Source: Candidatus Omnitrophota bacterium
GTDB lineage: Bacteria > Omnitrophota > Gorgyraeia > Zapsychrales > Fredricksoniimonadaceae
NCBI GenBank assembly: GCA_013287965.1
Contig: JABDCU010000009.1
Coordinates: forward strand, 1-59,811
Direction of reading: 5' to 3'
Length of the DNA: 59,811 nt
Shown: positions 7,340 through 14,692 of the stretch, piece after piece
Layout: each line of letters starts with the position of its first letter
How positions within the stretch are numbered: the stretch's first letter is position 1
The notes under the pieces: generated by a model
Told to the model about the DNA's origin: nothing
Seen by the model: the letters and a program-made list of their open reading frames with translations, nothing else
Databases searched by the model: none
Position numbers and translations under genes: made by a program

Positions 7340-8848
7340 ATGAAAAAGAAAATAATTGCCGTCACACCAAAGAAGATGAAAAAGCCGTTATTGAAAAAAA
7401 TATCCCGCATCAATCTGGAAGGACAGATCCGTCTGCTGACACGTGATTTGAACGTCATAAAAAGGCAATTAAAGCGAGGGGTCAGCAGGGAGAAGCTCTC
7501 CAAAGAGAAGTTCCGCGGGGAAGTGACCCAGGGCGTAAACAGGGAGAAATTAGGGGCAGATAGAGAAAAGCAGGGAGCAGATAGAGAGAGGCTGGGGGCG
7601 GACAGGGAGAAGCAGGGGGCTAACAGGGAAAAATTAGGGGCAGGCAGGGAAAGGCTTGCGGAAGAGCAATTTCGTTTGCAAACAGATGAAATAGAATTAA
7701 AAGACGGGCAATTAAGGGAAGGGGCAGACAGGGAAAAGCTTGCGGAAGAGCAAATACATATCCGTACTAAAGCGATGGAAGCTACATTCGACGGCATTTT
7801 TATTATCGATGCCCTGAAGCCGGATTTCCCTATTATCTATGCCAATCCGTCTTTTTACCATCTTACCGGTTTTACAAAAAATGAGGTCATTGGAAAGAAT
7901 TATTTCCTGCTTTATGGGGTTGTTGATAATTTGCACGCCCTGGAAGAAATAAAACAAGCCCTGCTTCAAGGAAGGTCTTTTCAGGGGGAGCTGCTCAATT
8001 CCAAGAAAAACGGCGAAAAGTTCTGGAGTTTACTGCGGATAACCCTGGTGCGTGATAAGAATGGGACCGTCACTCATTATGTGGGTAATAAAACAGATAC
8101 CACATTGATGAAACAAAGGAATTTAGAGATCGAAGAACAGCGTGAGGAGCTTTTGCATGTGACACGGGTCGGGAAACTCGCGGAATTTGTCTCGTCTTTG
8201 GCCCATGAGATCAGCCAACCCTTGACCGCCATCCTTTCTTATGCTCAAGCGGCCCAGCGTATGTTAAAGGACAGGGAGCCACAACTGCAGGAGGTCTTGC
8301 AGTATATTATCAATGATGACCAGCGGGCAGCTGAAGTTATCCGCCGCTTAAGGTATTTGTTAAAAAAGAGCAAGCCCACCTTTGAGCTTCTTGATATCAA
8401 TACATTGATCAAAGACACCATTACGCTGATGATGCCCCATATCACGGCAAAGAATAAAGTGATCAAATTCGAATCAGGCAGTAACCTTCCATCTATCCAG
8501 GGGGACCGGATACAATTGCAGCAAGTGCTCCTGAACCTTATCAGTAACAGTTTGGAAGCAATGGAGTCGAGCAATGATTCTCGTGAATTGGTGATCAGTA
8601 CATGCCTCAAGGATGCCGGGACGATCATGGTGAAGGTTAAGGATTCAGGATGCGGCATTCCGGAGGAAAATAAACTTAAGCTCTTCGGTCATTTTTTTAC
8701 GAGCAAGCCGGATGGTTTAGGCATGGGATTGTCTATCAGCCGTTCCATTGTGGAGGCGCATGGCGGCCGCCTGGAGGCAGAGAATAACCCGGATCGCGGG
8801 GCCACTTTTTATTTCACCGTTCCGGTTTATATGAAGAAAGGCCAATGA
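7340..8848 (+). CDS. Cytosolic PAS sensor histidine kinase (FixL-like)
   Basis: I start at the ATG at 7340 (502 residues) with AAAGGG upstream; the earlier in-frame ATG at 7307 lies inside the previous gene. No membrane segment is visible, so it is a soluble sensor. Order: basic N-terminus; a charged heptad-repeat helix (68-109); one PAS domain (about 140-260); HisKA with phospho-acceptor His289 in LAHEISQPL; HATPase with the N box NLISNSLEAM near residue 401, DSGCGIP and GLGMGLSISRSIVEAHGG. The HEISQPL form is typical of FixL/DctB/TtrS-type kinases that partner LuxR-type regulators, matching the next gene, which overlaps it by 4 nt. The signal sensed is unknown. Confidence 0.92.
   Translation: MKKKIIAVTPKKMKKPLLKKISRINLEGQIRLLTRDLNVIKRQLKRGVSREKLSKEKFRGEVTQGVNREKLGADREKQGADRERLGADREKQGANREKLGAGRERLAEEQFRLQTDEIELKDGQLREGADREKLAEEQIHIRTKAMEATFDGIFIIDALKPDFPIIYANPSFYHLTGFTKNEVIGKNYFLLYGVVDNLHALEEIKQALLQGRSFQGELLNSKKNGEKFWSLLRITLVRDKNGTVTHYVGNKTDTTLMKQRNLEIEEQREELLHVTRVGKLAEFVSSLAHEISQPLTAILSYAQAAQRMLKDREPQLQEVLQYIINDDQRAAEVIRRLRYLLKKSKPTFELLDINTLIKDTITLMMPHITAKNKVIKFESGSNLPSIQGDRIQLQQVLLNLISNSLEAMESSNDSRELVISTCLKDAGTIMVKVKDSGCGIPEENKLKLFGHFFTSKPDGLGMGLSISRSIVEAHGGRLEAENNPDRGATFYFTVPVYMKKGQ
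7541..7666 (+). repeat. Six tandem 21-bp units inside the kinase gene
   Basis: Six consecutive 21-bp units encode the heptad R-E-(K/R)-(L/Q)-G-A-(D/N/G), residues 68-109, ending in RERLAEE. Copies differ mainly at third positions and in the K/R and L/Q choices. A seventh, related unit (GADREKLAEEQ) lies at about 7718-7750 after an interruption. It likely forms a long charged helix or coiled coil ahead of the PAS domain and may vary in copy number among strains. Confidence 0.85.
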
Positions 8849-9465
8849 ATACTTCCATCATCTATATTGTTGATGACGACGCCTCGATATGCAAGGCCAC
8901 GTCCTTATTGTTAAGGTCGAACGGCTTTATCGTTGAGCCCTTTGTCCAGGCATCTGATTTCTTGGCTTTCAAGCATCTTAAGATGCCCGCATGCCTGCTT
9001 TTGGATATCCGCCTTCCTAATATCAACGGGTTTGCCCTTCAGGACATCATGGCCCAACAGGGGATCATTATTCCTATTATTTTTATGACCGGATATGGGG
9101 ACATTCCCATGAGCGTCAAAGCGATGAAGGCGGGGGCGGTCGATTTTCTGCCTAAGCCTTTTACTGAAAAGAAATTAATTGATGCCATCACACTTGCCCT
9201 TTCAAAAAGCAAGGTCCAGAATAAAAAACAAGCCGAGGTAGCAAAAATAAAGCAACGCGTTGACACCCTGTCACCGCGGGAATTGGAAGTTTTTCATTTT
9301 GTGGCCCAGGGAATGATGAATAAGAACATCGCTTCAAAGCGGGGGACTTCCCTGCAAACCATCAAGGTCCACCGCGGCAGGGTCATGCAGAAAATGCAGG
9401 CTAAAACCGTGACCGAACTCATCCACCTTGCCCAAAAAGCAGGCATCACTTCCGCTACAGTCTAA
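8845..9465 (+). CDS. FixJ-type response regulator with LuxR-type DNA-binding domain
   Basis: A 206-residue regulator. The N-terminal receiver has acidic residues 10-12, phospho-acceptor Asp54 (LLLDIRLPN), Thr in FMTGYGDIPMSVKAMKAGAVDFL, and Lys104 in PKPF; this extended motif is the hallmark of the FixJ/NodW group. Residues about 140-200 form a LuxR helix-turn-helix (LSPRELEVFHFVAQGMMNKNIA, then TIKVHRGRVMQKM). It overlaps the kinase gene by ATGA, so the two form a cognate pair. It is the only regulator with a DNA-binding output in this region and the best local candidate to bind the repeated dyad element. Confidence 0.94.
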   Translation: MNTSIIYIVDDDASICKATSLLLRSNGFIVEPFVQASDFLAFKHLKMPACLLLDIRLPNINGFALQDIMAQQGIIIPIIFMTGYGDIPMSVKAMKAGAVDFLPKPFTEKKLIDAITLALSKSKVQNKKQAEVAKIKQRVDTLSPRELEVFHFVAQGMMNKNIASKRGTSLQTIKVHRGRVMQKMQAKTVTELIHLAQKAGITSATV

Positions 9466-9483
9466 TATCTCAAGCAAAGATAA

Positions 9484-9714
9484 TTACGGCACGACAATGG
9501 ACGTCAGGCTGATGTTCTTATTATTCCTGACCACGGTCGCTGTTTGGACCATCTGATAAGCATTTTTTGAAGAAGGAGCCATGTTCGGGCCATTCAAGAT
9601 CACATGTGCCGGTATGGTGACAGAAAGATGGAATGTTGTAGTCGCGCAATAGGCAGGTATGCTTTGCAGGAAGATAACGGTTGTAAGTGCCAACAGGATG
9701 AAAAGTCTTTGCAT
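9484..9714 (-). CDS. Small secreted protein, unknown function
   Basis: A 76-residue minus-strand gene. I start it at the ATG at 9714 because GGAGG lies 5 nt upstream; an alternative TTG at 9726 would overlap that site. It has a typical signal peptide (MQRLFILLALTTVIFLQS, cleavage after YCA) and a short mature part rich in Thr, Val and Asn that may be a single small beta domain. It is divergent from the receiver at 9866, with promoter-element copy 3 between them. No family recognised. Confidence 0.7.
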   Translation of the reverse strand: MQRLFILLALTTVIFLQSIPAYCATTTFHLSVTIPAHVILNGPNMAPSSKNAYQMVQTATVVRNNKNISLTSIVVP

Positions 9715-9775
9715 TTCGTCCTCCAACTTAAATATAACATATATTCCTTTTCTTTGCCATCCACGTGGGTATTTA

Positions 9776-9820
9776 TTATACCTCGGTACAATTGATTCGT
9801 TTGGACGTGTCCCTAAAATA
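9776..9820 (+). promoter_or_regulatory. Repeated bipartite promoter element, copy 3
   Basis: TTATACCTCGGTACAATTG, 16 bases, then CCCTAAAATA, with TTGATT as -35 and TAAAAT (9814-9819) as -10. It lies between the divergent genes 9484-9714 and 9866-10231 and points at the latter, giving a leader of about 40 nt. It would transcribe the five-gene unit from the receiver through the hydrolase at 14127. The dyad half could also affect the minus-strand gene. Confidence 0.8.
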
Positions 9821-9865
9821 TGAATATGCAGGTAAAAAATTTACTGACTTAAGGAGCGTGACCAG

Positions 9866-10231
9866 ATGTTATTAGCAAAGAAACAGATCTTTATTGTCGA
9901 CGATGATGAGTCCGTGTGCCGTGCCCTTAAATTACTGATGATGACCTACGGGTTTGTGGTGGAGACATTTTCTTCCGCGGAGAAATTCCTGAGCGTGGTC
10001 TCCAACAGCACTCCGGGATGCCTGATCCTGGACATCCATTTGCCGGGGATGAATGGCTGGGACACGAAGAAAAAGCTCATGGAATCAGGCTCCAATCGTC
10101 CGGTCATTATGATCACCGCGGACAAAGAAGAAGGCCTCAAAGAGCGGGCTTTTAAAGCAGGGGCCTTGGGATCTTTGCAAAAACCATTTTATGACCAGCA
10201 GCTGGTTGATCTGATCAATTTGTCTTTTTAA
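9866..10231 (+). CDS. Single-domain response regulator (receiver only)
   Basis: A 121-residue stand-alone receiver with acidic residues 12-14, phospho-acceptor Asp56 (LILDIHLPG) and Lys in LQKPF. Much of it matches the receiver at 6964 (DDDESVCRALK, MTYGF, PGCL, LDIH, PGMNGW), which suggests duplication. AAGGAG precedes the ATG. It is first in a unit with GtrA, an acyltransferase, a glycosyltransferase and a hydrolase, and the promoter is copy 3 of the repeated element. It may tie the two-component system to this lipid/glycan operon. Confidence 0.9.
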   Translation: MLLAKKQIFIVDDDESVCRALKLLMMTYGFVVETFSSAEKFLSVVSNSTPGCLILDIHLPGMNGWDTKKKLMESGSNRPVIMITADKEEGLKERAFKAGALGSLQKPFYDQQLVDLINLSF

Positions 10232-10243
10232 GGAAAAGTATTC

Positions 10244-10675
10244 ATGGTAAAAGAAATGATCCGGTTTACGATCGCGGGGACCATTGTCACCGTGGTGGAT
10301 TTCAGTATTTACTATGTCCTGTTCCATTTTTTTCCATATAATGTGTCTAAAGGGGCTTCTTTTGTCTGCGCGGGCATTGTTGGGTACTTGCTTTACAAGT
10401 ACTGGACCTTTAAGAACATCCACCCGTCGCATACCGAAGTGCTTCGTTATGTGTTCATTAATTCTTTAGCTTTGGGGATCAATGTTTTCATCAATCATCG
10501 TGTCCTGAGCCATTGGCCTGGGGCTGTTCTCATGGCCTTGATCACAGCTACGTCATTAACGTGTTTATTTACCTTTATTTTCTTTAAATGTTGGGTTTTT
10601 AAGGTTTCTTTGATAGCAGAGAAGAGAGGTATTAAAAGTGGAGAAAACGATAAAAGCCCTTACCCTGCGACCTGA
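10244..10675 (+). CDS. GtrA-like membrane protein
   Basis: A 143-residue protein with four predicted membrane helices (about 7-27, 37-55, 72-92 and 96-118), a short basic loop and a soluble C-terminal tail. The opening RFTIAGTIVTVVDFSIYYVL and the YKYWTF motif at the end of helix 2 are typical of the GtrA family, thought to flip or assist undecaprenyl-linked sugars across the inner membrane. AAGGAAAAG is the ribosome site. Its 3' end overlaps the next gene by 38 nt. Confidence 0.85.
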   Translation: MVKEMIRFTIAGTIVTVVDFSIYYVLFHFFPYNVSKGASFVCAGIVGYLLYKYWTFKNIHPSHTEVLRYVFINSLALGINVFINHRVLSHWPGAVLMALITATSLTCLFTFIFFKCWVFKVSLIAEKRGIKSGENDKSPYPAT

Positions 10676-12110
10676 TGATCTTGTTATATTGAATTCAGGA
10701 GAAAAGATAGATCCGCAGGAGTTGGAGAAGTTCTACGCCAAGGTGGCTCCTGTCAAAGAGATCTGTGTTCTCACTGTCTCAGGAATGCATGGTGTCAGGA
10801 AATCAAGGGTCCTATGGGCCATCATTCAGCCGGACCTGGATAGTTTCAGGAAATTTGGCGAAGTGAATTTACGCGCCGTCATTAAGGAAAGATTTGATAA
10901 TGCCTCGCAATCGGTCCCTTTTAATAAAAGGCTTAAAGGTTTTACCATTACCCTTGAGGACCTGCCGCATACCACAGCTGATGAATTAGATAGGCCCGCG
11001 GTCAAGAAAATATATGAAACCAGGGTCATAGCAGGCAAAGAAGGGGCGCTTCCTGTATCAGGAGAGCTTCCAGCAGAGGACCTTTTGTTGACAAAGTCCG
11101 TGGTCGGCATAAGGATCCTGAAATGCCTGAAGCAACAAAGCGGTATTAGAAGACCGATCACGCCGTCGGATTCTTTAGAGCTGGACCTTGGCATAGATTC
11201 ATTAGGCAGGATAGAACTTGCTTCTTGCCTTGAGTCATCTTTTAGCGCTGATTTAAAAGTAGAAACGATCGCGCAGGCCTTTAGTGTCAAAGACCTTATC
11301 CTGGGAATAACAGATGCGTTAAGAGGCGCCAAAGAGATCCCTCCGGAGGACGAAGGGGTGGTTACAGGAGAAGATTATTGGAAAGAACGTTTACAAATAC
11401 TGCCAAAGAAAGAAACCTTGGATATGCTGGAATTGGGAGCTGGTTACTTCGCGTGGCTCTTTCGATTTACTTTAACAGCCGTAGATTTTTTGATCTTCAA
11501 GGTATTTTTTAGGGTCAAGGCAGAAGGTCCTGATAATGTGCCCAAAGAAGGGGCCTATATTTTATACGGCAATCATACGAGTTTTCTTGATGGGCCGGCC
11601 ATCGGTGCCAGTCTGCCGCGTAGACCGGGGTTTCAGATCTTTTATTTTGTTTTCGGTCCGTATTTCTTCAGGCCCTTCGTCAAGAATCGTGTCTTAAGGA
11701 ACCTGGTCAAGATGGGAAGGTTCATTCCTTTTGATTTTTCAACGCATTTTTTGGATGCCCTGCGCAGCTGTTATTTTGTGCTAAAACACGGCAAAGGTTT
11801 GTGTTTCTTTCCGGAAGGGTTACGCAGTGTTACCGGTGAAGTGGGGGAATTTAAAAAAGGCTTTGGCATTTTGGCTAAGGAGACAGGGGCAAAACTGGTA
11901 CCTGTGGCTATAGAAGGGGCCCATGAAGCCTGGCCGAGTACGTCAAAGTATCCCCGATGTCATCCGATCCGGGTGAGATTCGGCAAACCTCTTCTTCCGG
12001 AAGATCTGCAAAAGGAAGGCTTGAGCATGGGCACAAAAGATCCCTACGAAGCCATTTGCCTGGCCGCAAGAAAAGCGCTTATAGAGCTAAAAGAGAAAGG
12101 CACGCCATGA
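10638..12110 (+). CDS. AMP-ligase C-terminal subdomain - acyl carrier - PlsC acyltransferase fusion
   Basis: A 490-residue protein starting at GTG behind GAGAGG. Residues about 8-125 resemble only the small C-terminal subdomain of acyl-adenylating enzymes (LRPDDLVILNSGEKIDPQELE is the hinge/A8-type motif); the large ATP-binding subdomain is absent. Residues about 155-230 are an acyl carrier domain with the phosphopantetheine serine at Ser188 (LGIDSLGRIEL). Residues about 285-490 are a PlsC/LPLAT acyltransferase with NHTSFLDG (H-x4-D, about residue 312) and FFPEGLRS (about 390). It probably moves acyl groups from carrier to a lipid acceptor. The missing half is not a frameshift, because the intact gtrA gene precedes it. 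Confidence 0.85.
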   Translation: MEKTIKALTLRPDDLVILNSGEKIDPQELEKFYAKVAPVKEICVLTVSGMHGVRKSRVLWAIIQPDLDSFRKFGEVNLRAVIKERFDNASQSVPFNKRLKGFTITLEDLPHTTADELDRPAVKKIYETRVIAGKEGALPVSGELPAEDLLLTKSVVGIRILKCLKQQSGIRRPITPSDSLELDLGIDSLGRIELASCLESSFSADLKVETIAQAFSVKDLILGITDALRGAKEIPPEDEGVVTGEDYWKERLQILPKKETLDMLELGAGYFAWLFRFTLTAVDFLIFKVFFRVKAEGPDNVPKEGAYILYGNHTSFLDGPAIGASLPRRPGFQIFYFVFGPYFFRPFVKNRVLRNLVKMGRFIPFDFSTHFLDALRSCYFVLKHGKGLCFFPEGLRSVTGEVGEFKKGFGILAKETGAKLVPVAIEGAHEAWPSTSKYPRCHPIRVRFGKPLLPEDLQKEGLSMGTKDPYEAICLAARKALIELKEKGTP

Positions 12111-13396
12111 ATATTTTATTAATGACCAACACCTATAAGCCATTGGTAGGCGGATTGGAAAAATCCGTGAGCAGTTTTACTAAAGAATATAGAGAAGCAG
12201 GTCATAGGGTCATTATCATAGCCCCTGAATTCCCTGATATGCAGCCTGAAGAGGATGTGATCCGTATCCCGGCGTTCAAGCATTATAACGGGTCAAATTT
12301 CTCTGTGCAGCTGCCTATTCAGGGGACCCTGACAAAGGCTTTGGGGGATTTTCGTCCTCATATCGTCCATTCCCAGCATCCCTTCCTTATTGGGGACACG
12401 GCCTTGCGCATAGCGGCTAAGTATAATGTGCCCTTAGTTTTTACCCATCACAGCTTGTACGAAGAAAATGTCCATTATATGCCGGGTAATATCGAGGCCC
12501 TTAAACGTTTTATGATCGAATTATCAACGGGCTATGCGAATCTGGCTGACCATGTTTTTGCTCCCAGTGAAAGTGTGATGCAGATGTTGAAAGAAAGAGG
12601 GGTGATGACCGCCATTGACGTGGTCCCCACCGGTATTTACACAGAGCAGTTTTCCCGGGGAGCTGGAAAGGCTTTTCGTAAAAGATTTAATATCCCTGCG
12701 GATGCTTTTGTGGTGGGCCATGTGGGCAGGCTCGCCCCTGAAAAGAACCTGGAATTTGTCACGCGCGCTGCTGCCCAATTTCTTAAGAAGGAACCCAGGG
12801 CCCATTTTTTAATAGGGGGTACGGGTCCCTCTGAAGGTTCTATCAAGGAGATCATGGCCCAGGAAGGGCTCACCGACCGTTTACATTTGGCAGGTATGCT
12901 TAAGGGAAAAGACCTGGTGGATGCCTATCATGCCATGGATGTGTTTGTATTCGCGTCACAAAGCGAGACACAAGGCTTGGTCATTACTGAGGCCATGGCC
13001 GCCGGCATCCCTGTGGTGGCTGTTGACGCTCCTGGTGTCCGGGAAGTCGTGAAAGACGGCGTGAATGGCCGTTTACTTGCCCATGAATCAATGGAAGATT
13101 TTGTTGAGGGCCTAGTGTGGTTAAATAAATTATCTGCTCCTCAAGTCAAAAAGATCAAACACGCGTGCAAAGAAACAGCCCAACATTTCTTAATGAAGGA
13201 TTGCGCTCAGAAAGCCTTGAAGATCTATGTTTCACTTGCCACTAATAATGGCTTTTGCCGTCGCCATAAAGAAGAAGGCTTTTGGTCAAAAGCTGTACAT
13301 TCTATCCAGGCCCAATGGGGTACAGCTAAAAATCTGACCCATGCGACAGAAGCCTACATATCTCCAGCCCTTGTTCCGGAGCAAGCCGCTGCATGA
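12107..13396 (+). CDS. GT4 glycosyltransferase, glucosyl-diacylglycerol synthase-like
   Basis: A 429-residue GT-B glycosyltransferase. I use the ATG at 12107 (ATGA overlap with the previous stop); an in-frame extension to 11957 lies wholly inside the acyltransferase gene. The N-terminal fold has the Gly-rich acceptor loop (VGGLEKSV) and HHSLYEENVHYMPG, as in alpha-monoglucosyldiacylglycerol synthases. The C-terminal nucleotide-sugar half has GRLAPEKNLE, FASQSETQGLVITEAMAAGIPVVAVDAPG (E-x7-E). The last 40 residues look like an added tail. With the PlsC fusion next door it suggests membrane glycolipid synthesis. Confidence 0.85.
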   Translation: MNILLMTNTYKPLVGGLEKSVSSFTKEYREAGHRVIIIAPEFPDMQPEEDVIRIPAFKHYNGSNFSVQLPIQGTLTKALGDFRPHIVHSQHPFLIGDTALRIAAKYNVPLVFTHHSLYEENVHYMPGNIEALKRFMIELSTGYANLADHVFAPSESVMQMLKERGVMTAIDVVPTGIYTEQFSRGAGKAFRKRFNIPADAFVVGHVGRLAPEKNLEFVTRAAAQFLKKEPRAHFLIGGTGPSEGSIKEIMAQEGLTDRLHLAGMLKGKDLVDAYHAMDVFVFASQSETQGLVITEAMAAGIPVVAVDAPGVREVVKDGVNGRLLAHESMEDFVEGLVWLNKLSAPQVKKIKHACKETAQHFLMKDCAQKALKIYVSLATNNGFCRRHKEEGFWSKAVHSIQAQWGTAKNLTHATEAYISPALVPEQAAA

Positions 13397-14127
13397 AACA
13401 ATCGGGATATTTAACGACTTCAGACCATCATCGGATCCATTATGACCAATTTAAGGCTGGTCATAAGAGGGTCATCATTATTGCTCATGGTTTTTTCAAC
13501 AGTAAACAGGCCGTTGTTCTCAAGCGGTTGGCAGGATCGTTAAACAATGAATATGATGTTATTTTGTTTGATTTTAGGGGCCATGGCCAAAGCAAAGGAC
13601 TGTTTTATTGGACAGCAAAGGAATATTTAGACCTGGTGAGTGTTGTCGAGTTTGCCGGCAGGAGTTATGAGCGGATCGGGTTGATCGGCCTTTCTTTAGG
13701 GGCAGCCACAAGCATTATTGCTGCCTCCAAGACGTCCTTGATCAACAGTATTATTTCTATCAGCGCTCCGGTGGAATTTACAAAGATTGATTATCGTTTT
13801 TGGGAGCTTAATGTCAAAAATGACCTATTTTATAATTTGTTCGGTGAGGGCAGGCAAGGTAAGGGAGTCAGGCCGGGGCCTTTCTGGTTTAAGAAAGAAA
13901 AACCCCTCGCGGTAGTTAAGAAAACAAAAACCCCCATTTTTTATATTCATGGCGATTCTGATTGGGTCATCCGGTATTGGCATTCGGAGGAGCTTTATAA
14001 AAATACGACGGCTTTTAAACGGTTAAGCATTATTAAAAATGGACCGCATGCTGAGCATCTTTTTCTTGAGCACAAAGATGAGATGCTGCGTTTAATTCGG
14101 GAATGGTTCCGTGAAACTTTGAAGTAA
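13393..14127 (+). CDS. Alpha/beta hydrolase
   Basis: A 244-residue cytoplasmic alpha/beta hydrolase. The oxyanion region IIAHGFFNSK is near residue 35, FDFRGHGQSKG near 60, the nucleophile serine in GLSLGAA (G-x-S-x-G) near residue 98, the acid in HGDSDWVI, and the catalytic histidine in GPHAEHL. It overlaps the glycosyltransferase by ATGA and ends the unit. It is probably an esterase/lipase-type enzyme acting on acylated intermediates, but the substrate cannot be read from sequence. Confidence 0.88.
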   Translation: MKQSGYLTTSDHHRIHYDQFKAGHKRVIIIAHGFFNSKQAVVLKRLAGSLNNEYDVILFDFRGHGQSKGLFYWTAKEYLDLVSVVEFAGRSYERIGLIGLSLGAATSIIAASKTSLINSIISISAPVEFTKIDYRFWELNVKNDLFYNLFGEGRQGKGVRPGPFWFKKEKPLAVVKKTKTPIFYIHGDSDWVIRYWHSEELYKNTTAFKRLSIIKNGPHAEHLFLEHKDEMLRLIREWFRETLK

Positions 14128-14134
14128 GGCCGCG

Positions 14135-14179
14135 TTATACCCCAGTACAATTGTTTTTCTTTGTCCCCTCCCTAAAATA
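14135..14179 (+). promoter_or_regulatory. Repeated bipartite promoter element, copy 4
   Basis: TTATACCCCAGTACAATTG, 16 bases, then CCCTAAAATA. The -35 (TTGTTT) is weaker than in the other copies; the -10 is TAAAAT (14173-14178). It begins 8 nt after the hydrolase stop and precedes the small winged-helix gene, with a predicted leader of about 47 nt. Confidence 0.78.
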
Positions 14180-14231
14180 AGATCATAAACAATTCACATC
14201 CTTAACAGTAATGCTCAATGGGGGAAAAGCT

Positions 14232-14432
14232 ATGATTACACAAATTGGAGTTGCTTCAGGAGAGATTTTAAATCTGATCGATGAGAAAAAAAGACCGGTC
14301 AGCCTCAGTGAGATTGAATCCCATTTAGAAAATGAAAAGGAATTGACGTATATGAGCATTGGTTGGCTGGTGCGGGAAGGGCATGTGCATTTAGTTAATA
14401 AAGGAAGAGAAAAATATTTATGTAGTTGTTAG
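14232..14432 (+). CDS. Small winged-helix protein (DUF2582-like)
   Basis: A 66-residue protein starting at the ATG at 14232 behind GGGGAAAAG; the in-frame ATG at 14211 has no ribosome site. The pattern (IGVASGEILNLIDE, then PVSLSEIESHL, MSIGWLVREGHVHL) is that of a compact winged helix-turn-helix, close to the DUF2582 family. It may bind DNA or act as a protein-protein module. It ends with the pair Cys-Ser-Cys. It is the first gene behind promoter copy 4 and is followed by a 52-residue ORF. Confidence 0.8.
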   Translation: MITQIGVASGEILNLIDEKKRPVSLSEIESHLENEKELTYMSIGWLVREGHVHLVNKGREKYLCSC

Positions 14433-14456
14433 AAGGCACATAACAAGGAGGGTTCT

Positions 14457-14615
14457 ATGACAAATCAAAAAGACCGAAAGTTTTGTAAATTTAGCGACAA
14501 GGAGAAAGAATTTTCTAAGTCTATCCATGGTTGGTTAGCTCAATATGACGAAGAGGATGATTTTTTATGTGGGAAGGTTTCGCATTCTTTGCCGGAGTTT
14601 ACGGAAGAAGAATAA
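14457..14615 (+). CDS. 52-residue acidic small protein, unknown
   Basis: This frame starts at an ATG behind a perfect AAGGAGGG ribosome site and encodes 52 residues (MTNQKDRKFCKFSDKEKEF...). It is charged throughout, has two Cys and ends in an acidic EFTEEE. It lies 24 nt after the winged-helix gene and 8 nt before promoter copy 5. The strong ribosome site and tight packing make it a likely real gene despite its size. No signal peptide and no family recognised. Confidence 0.7.
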   Translation: MTNQKDRKFCKFSDKEKEFSKSIHGWLAQYDEEDDFLCGKVSHSLPEFTEEE

Positions 14616-14623
14616 TTCTATCG

Positions 14624-14668
14624 TTATACCCCGGTACAATTGATATTATTTTGCCTTTCCTTAGAATA
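14624..14668 (+). promoter_or_regulatory. Repeated bipartite promoter element, copy 5
   Basis: TTATACCCCGGTACAATTG, 16 bases, then CCTTAGAATA. The -35 is TTGATA and the -10 TAGAAT (14662-14667). Bases after the -35 (ATATTATTT) match copy 2. It drives the duplicated TPR-like secreted protein with a leader of about 20-30 nt. Confidence 0.8.
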
Positions 14669-14692
14669 GTATCAGGAAGTTAAAAGGAGTTA

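Noticed and set aside
7541-7666. Regular repeats suggesting a CRISPR-like array
   Set aside because: There are no spacers; units are contiguous 21-bp, in-frame and coding.
7315-7797. Long minus-strand open frame rich in Ser and Leu opposite the kinase gene
   Set aside because: It is the reverse reading of the 21-bp repeats and lacks a ribosome site; the plus-strand kinase motifs are unambiguous.
11957-12106. In-frame N-terminal extension of the GT4 glycosyltransferase
   Set aside because: It lies entirely inside the acyltransferase gene, and MNILLMTNTYKP at 12107 is a natural GT4 start with an ATGA overlap.
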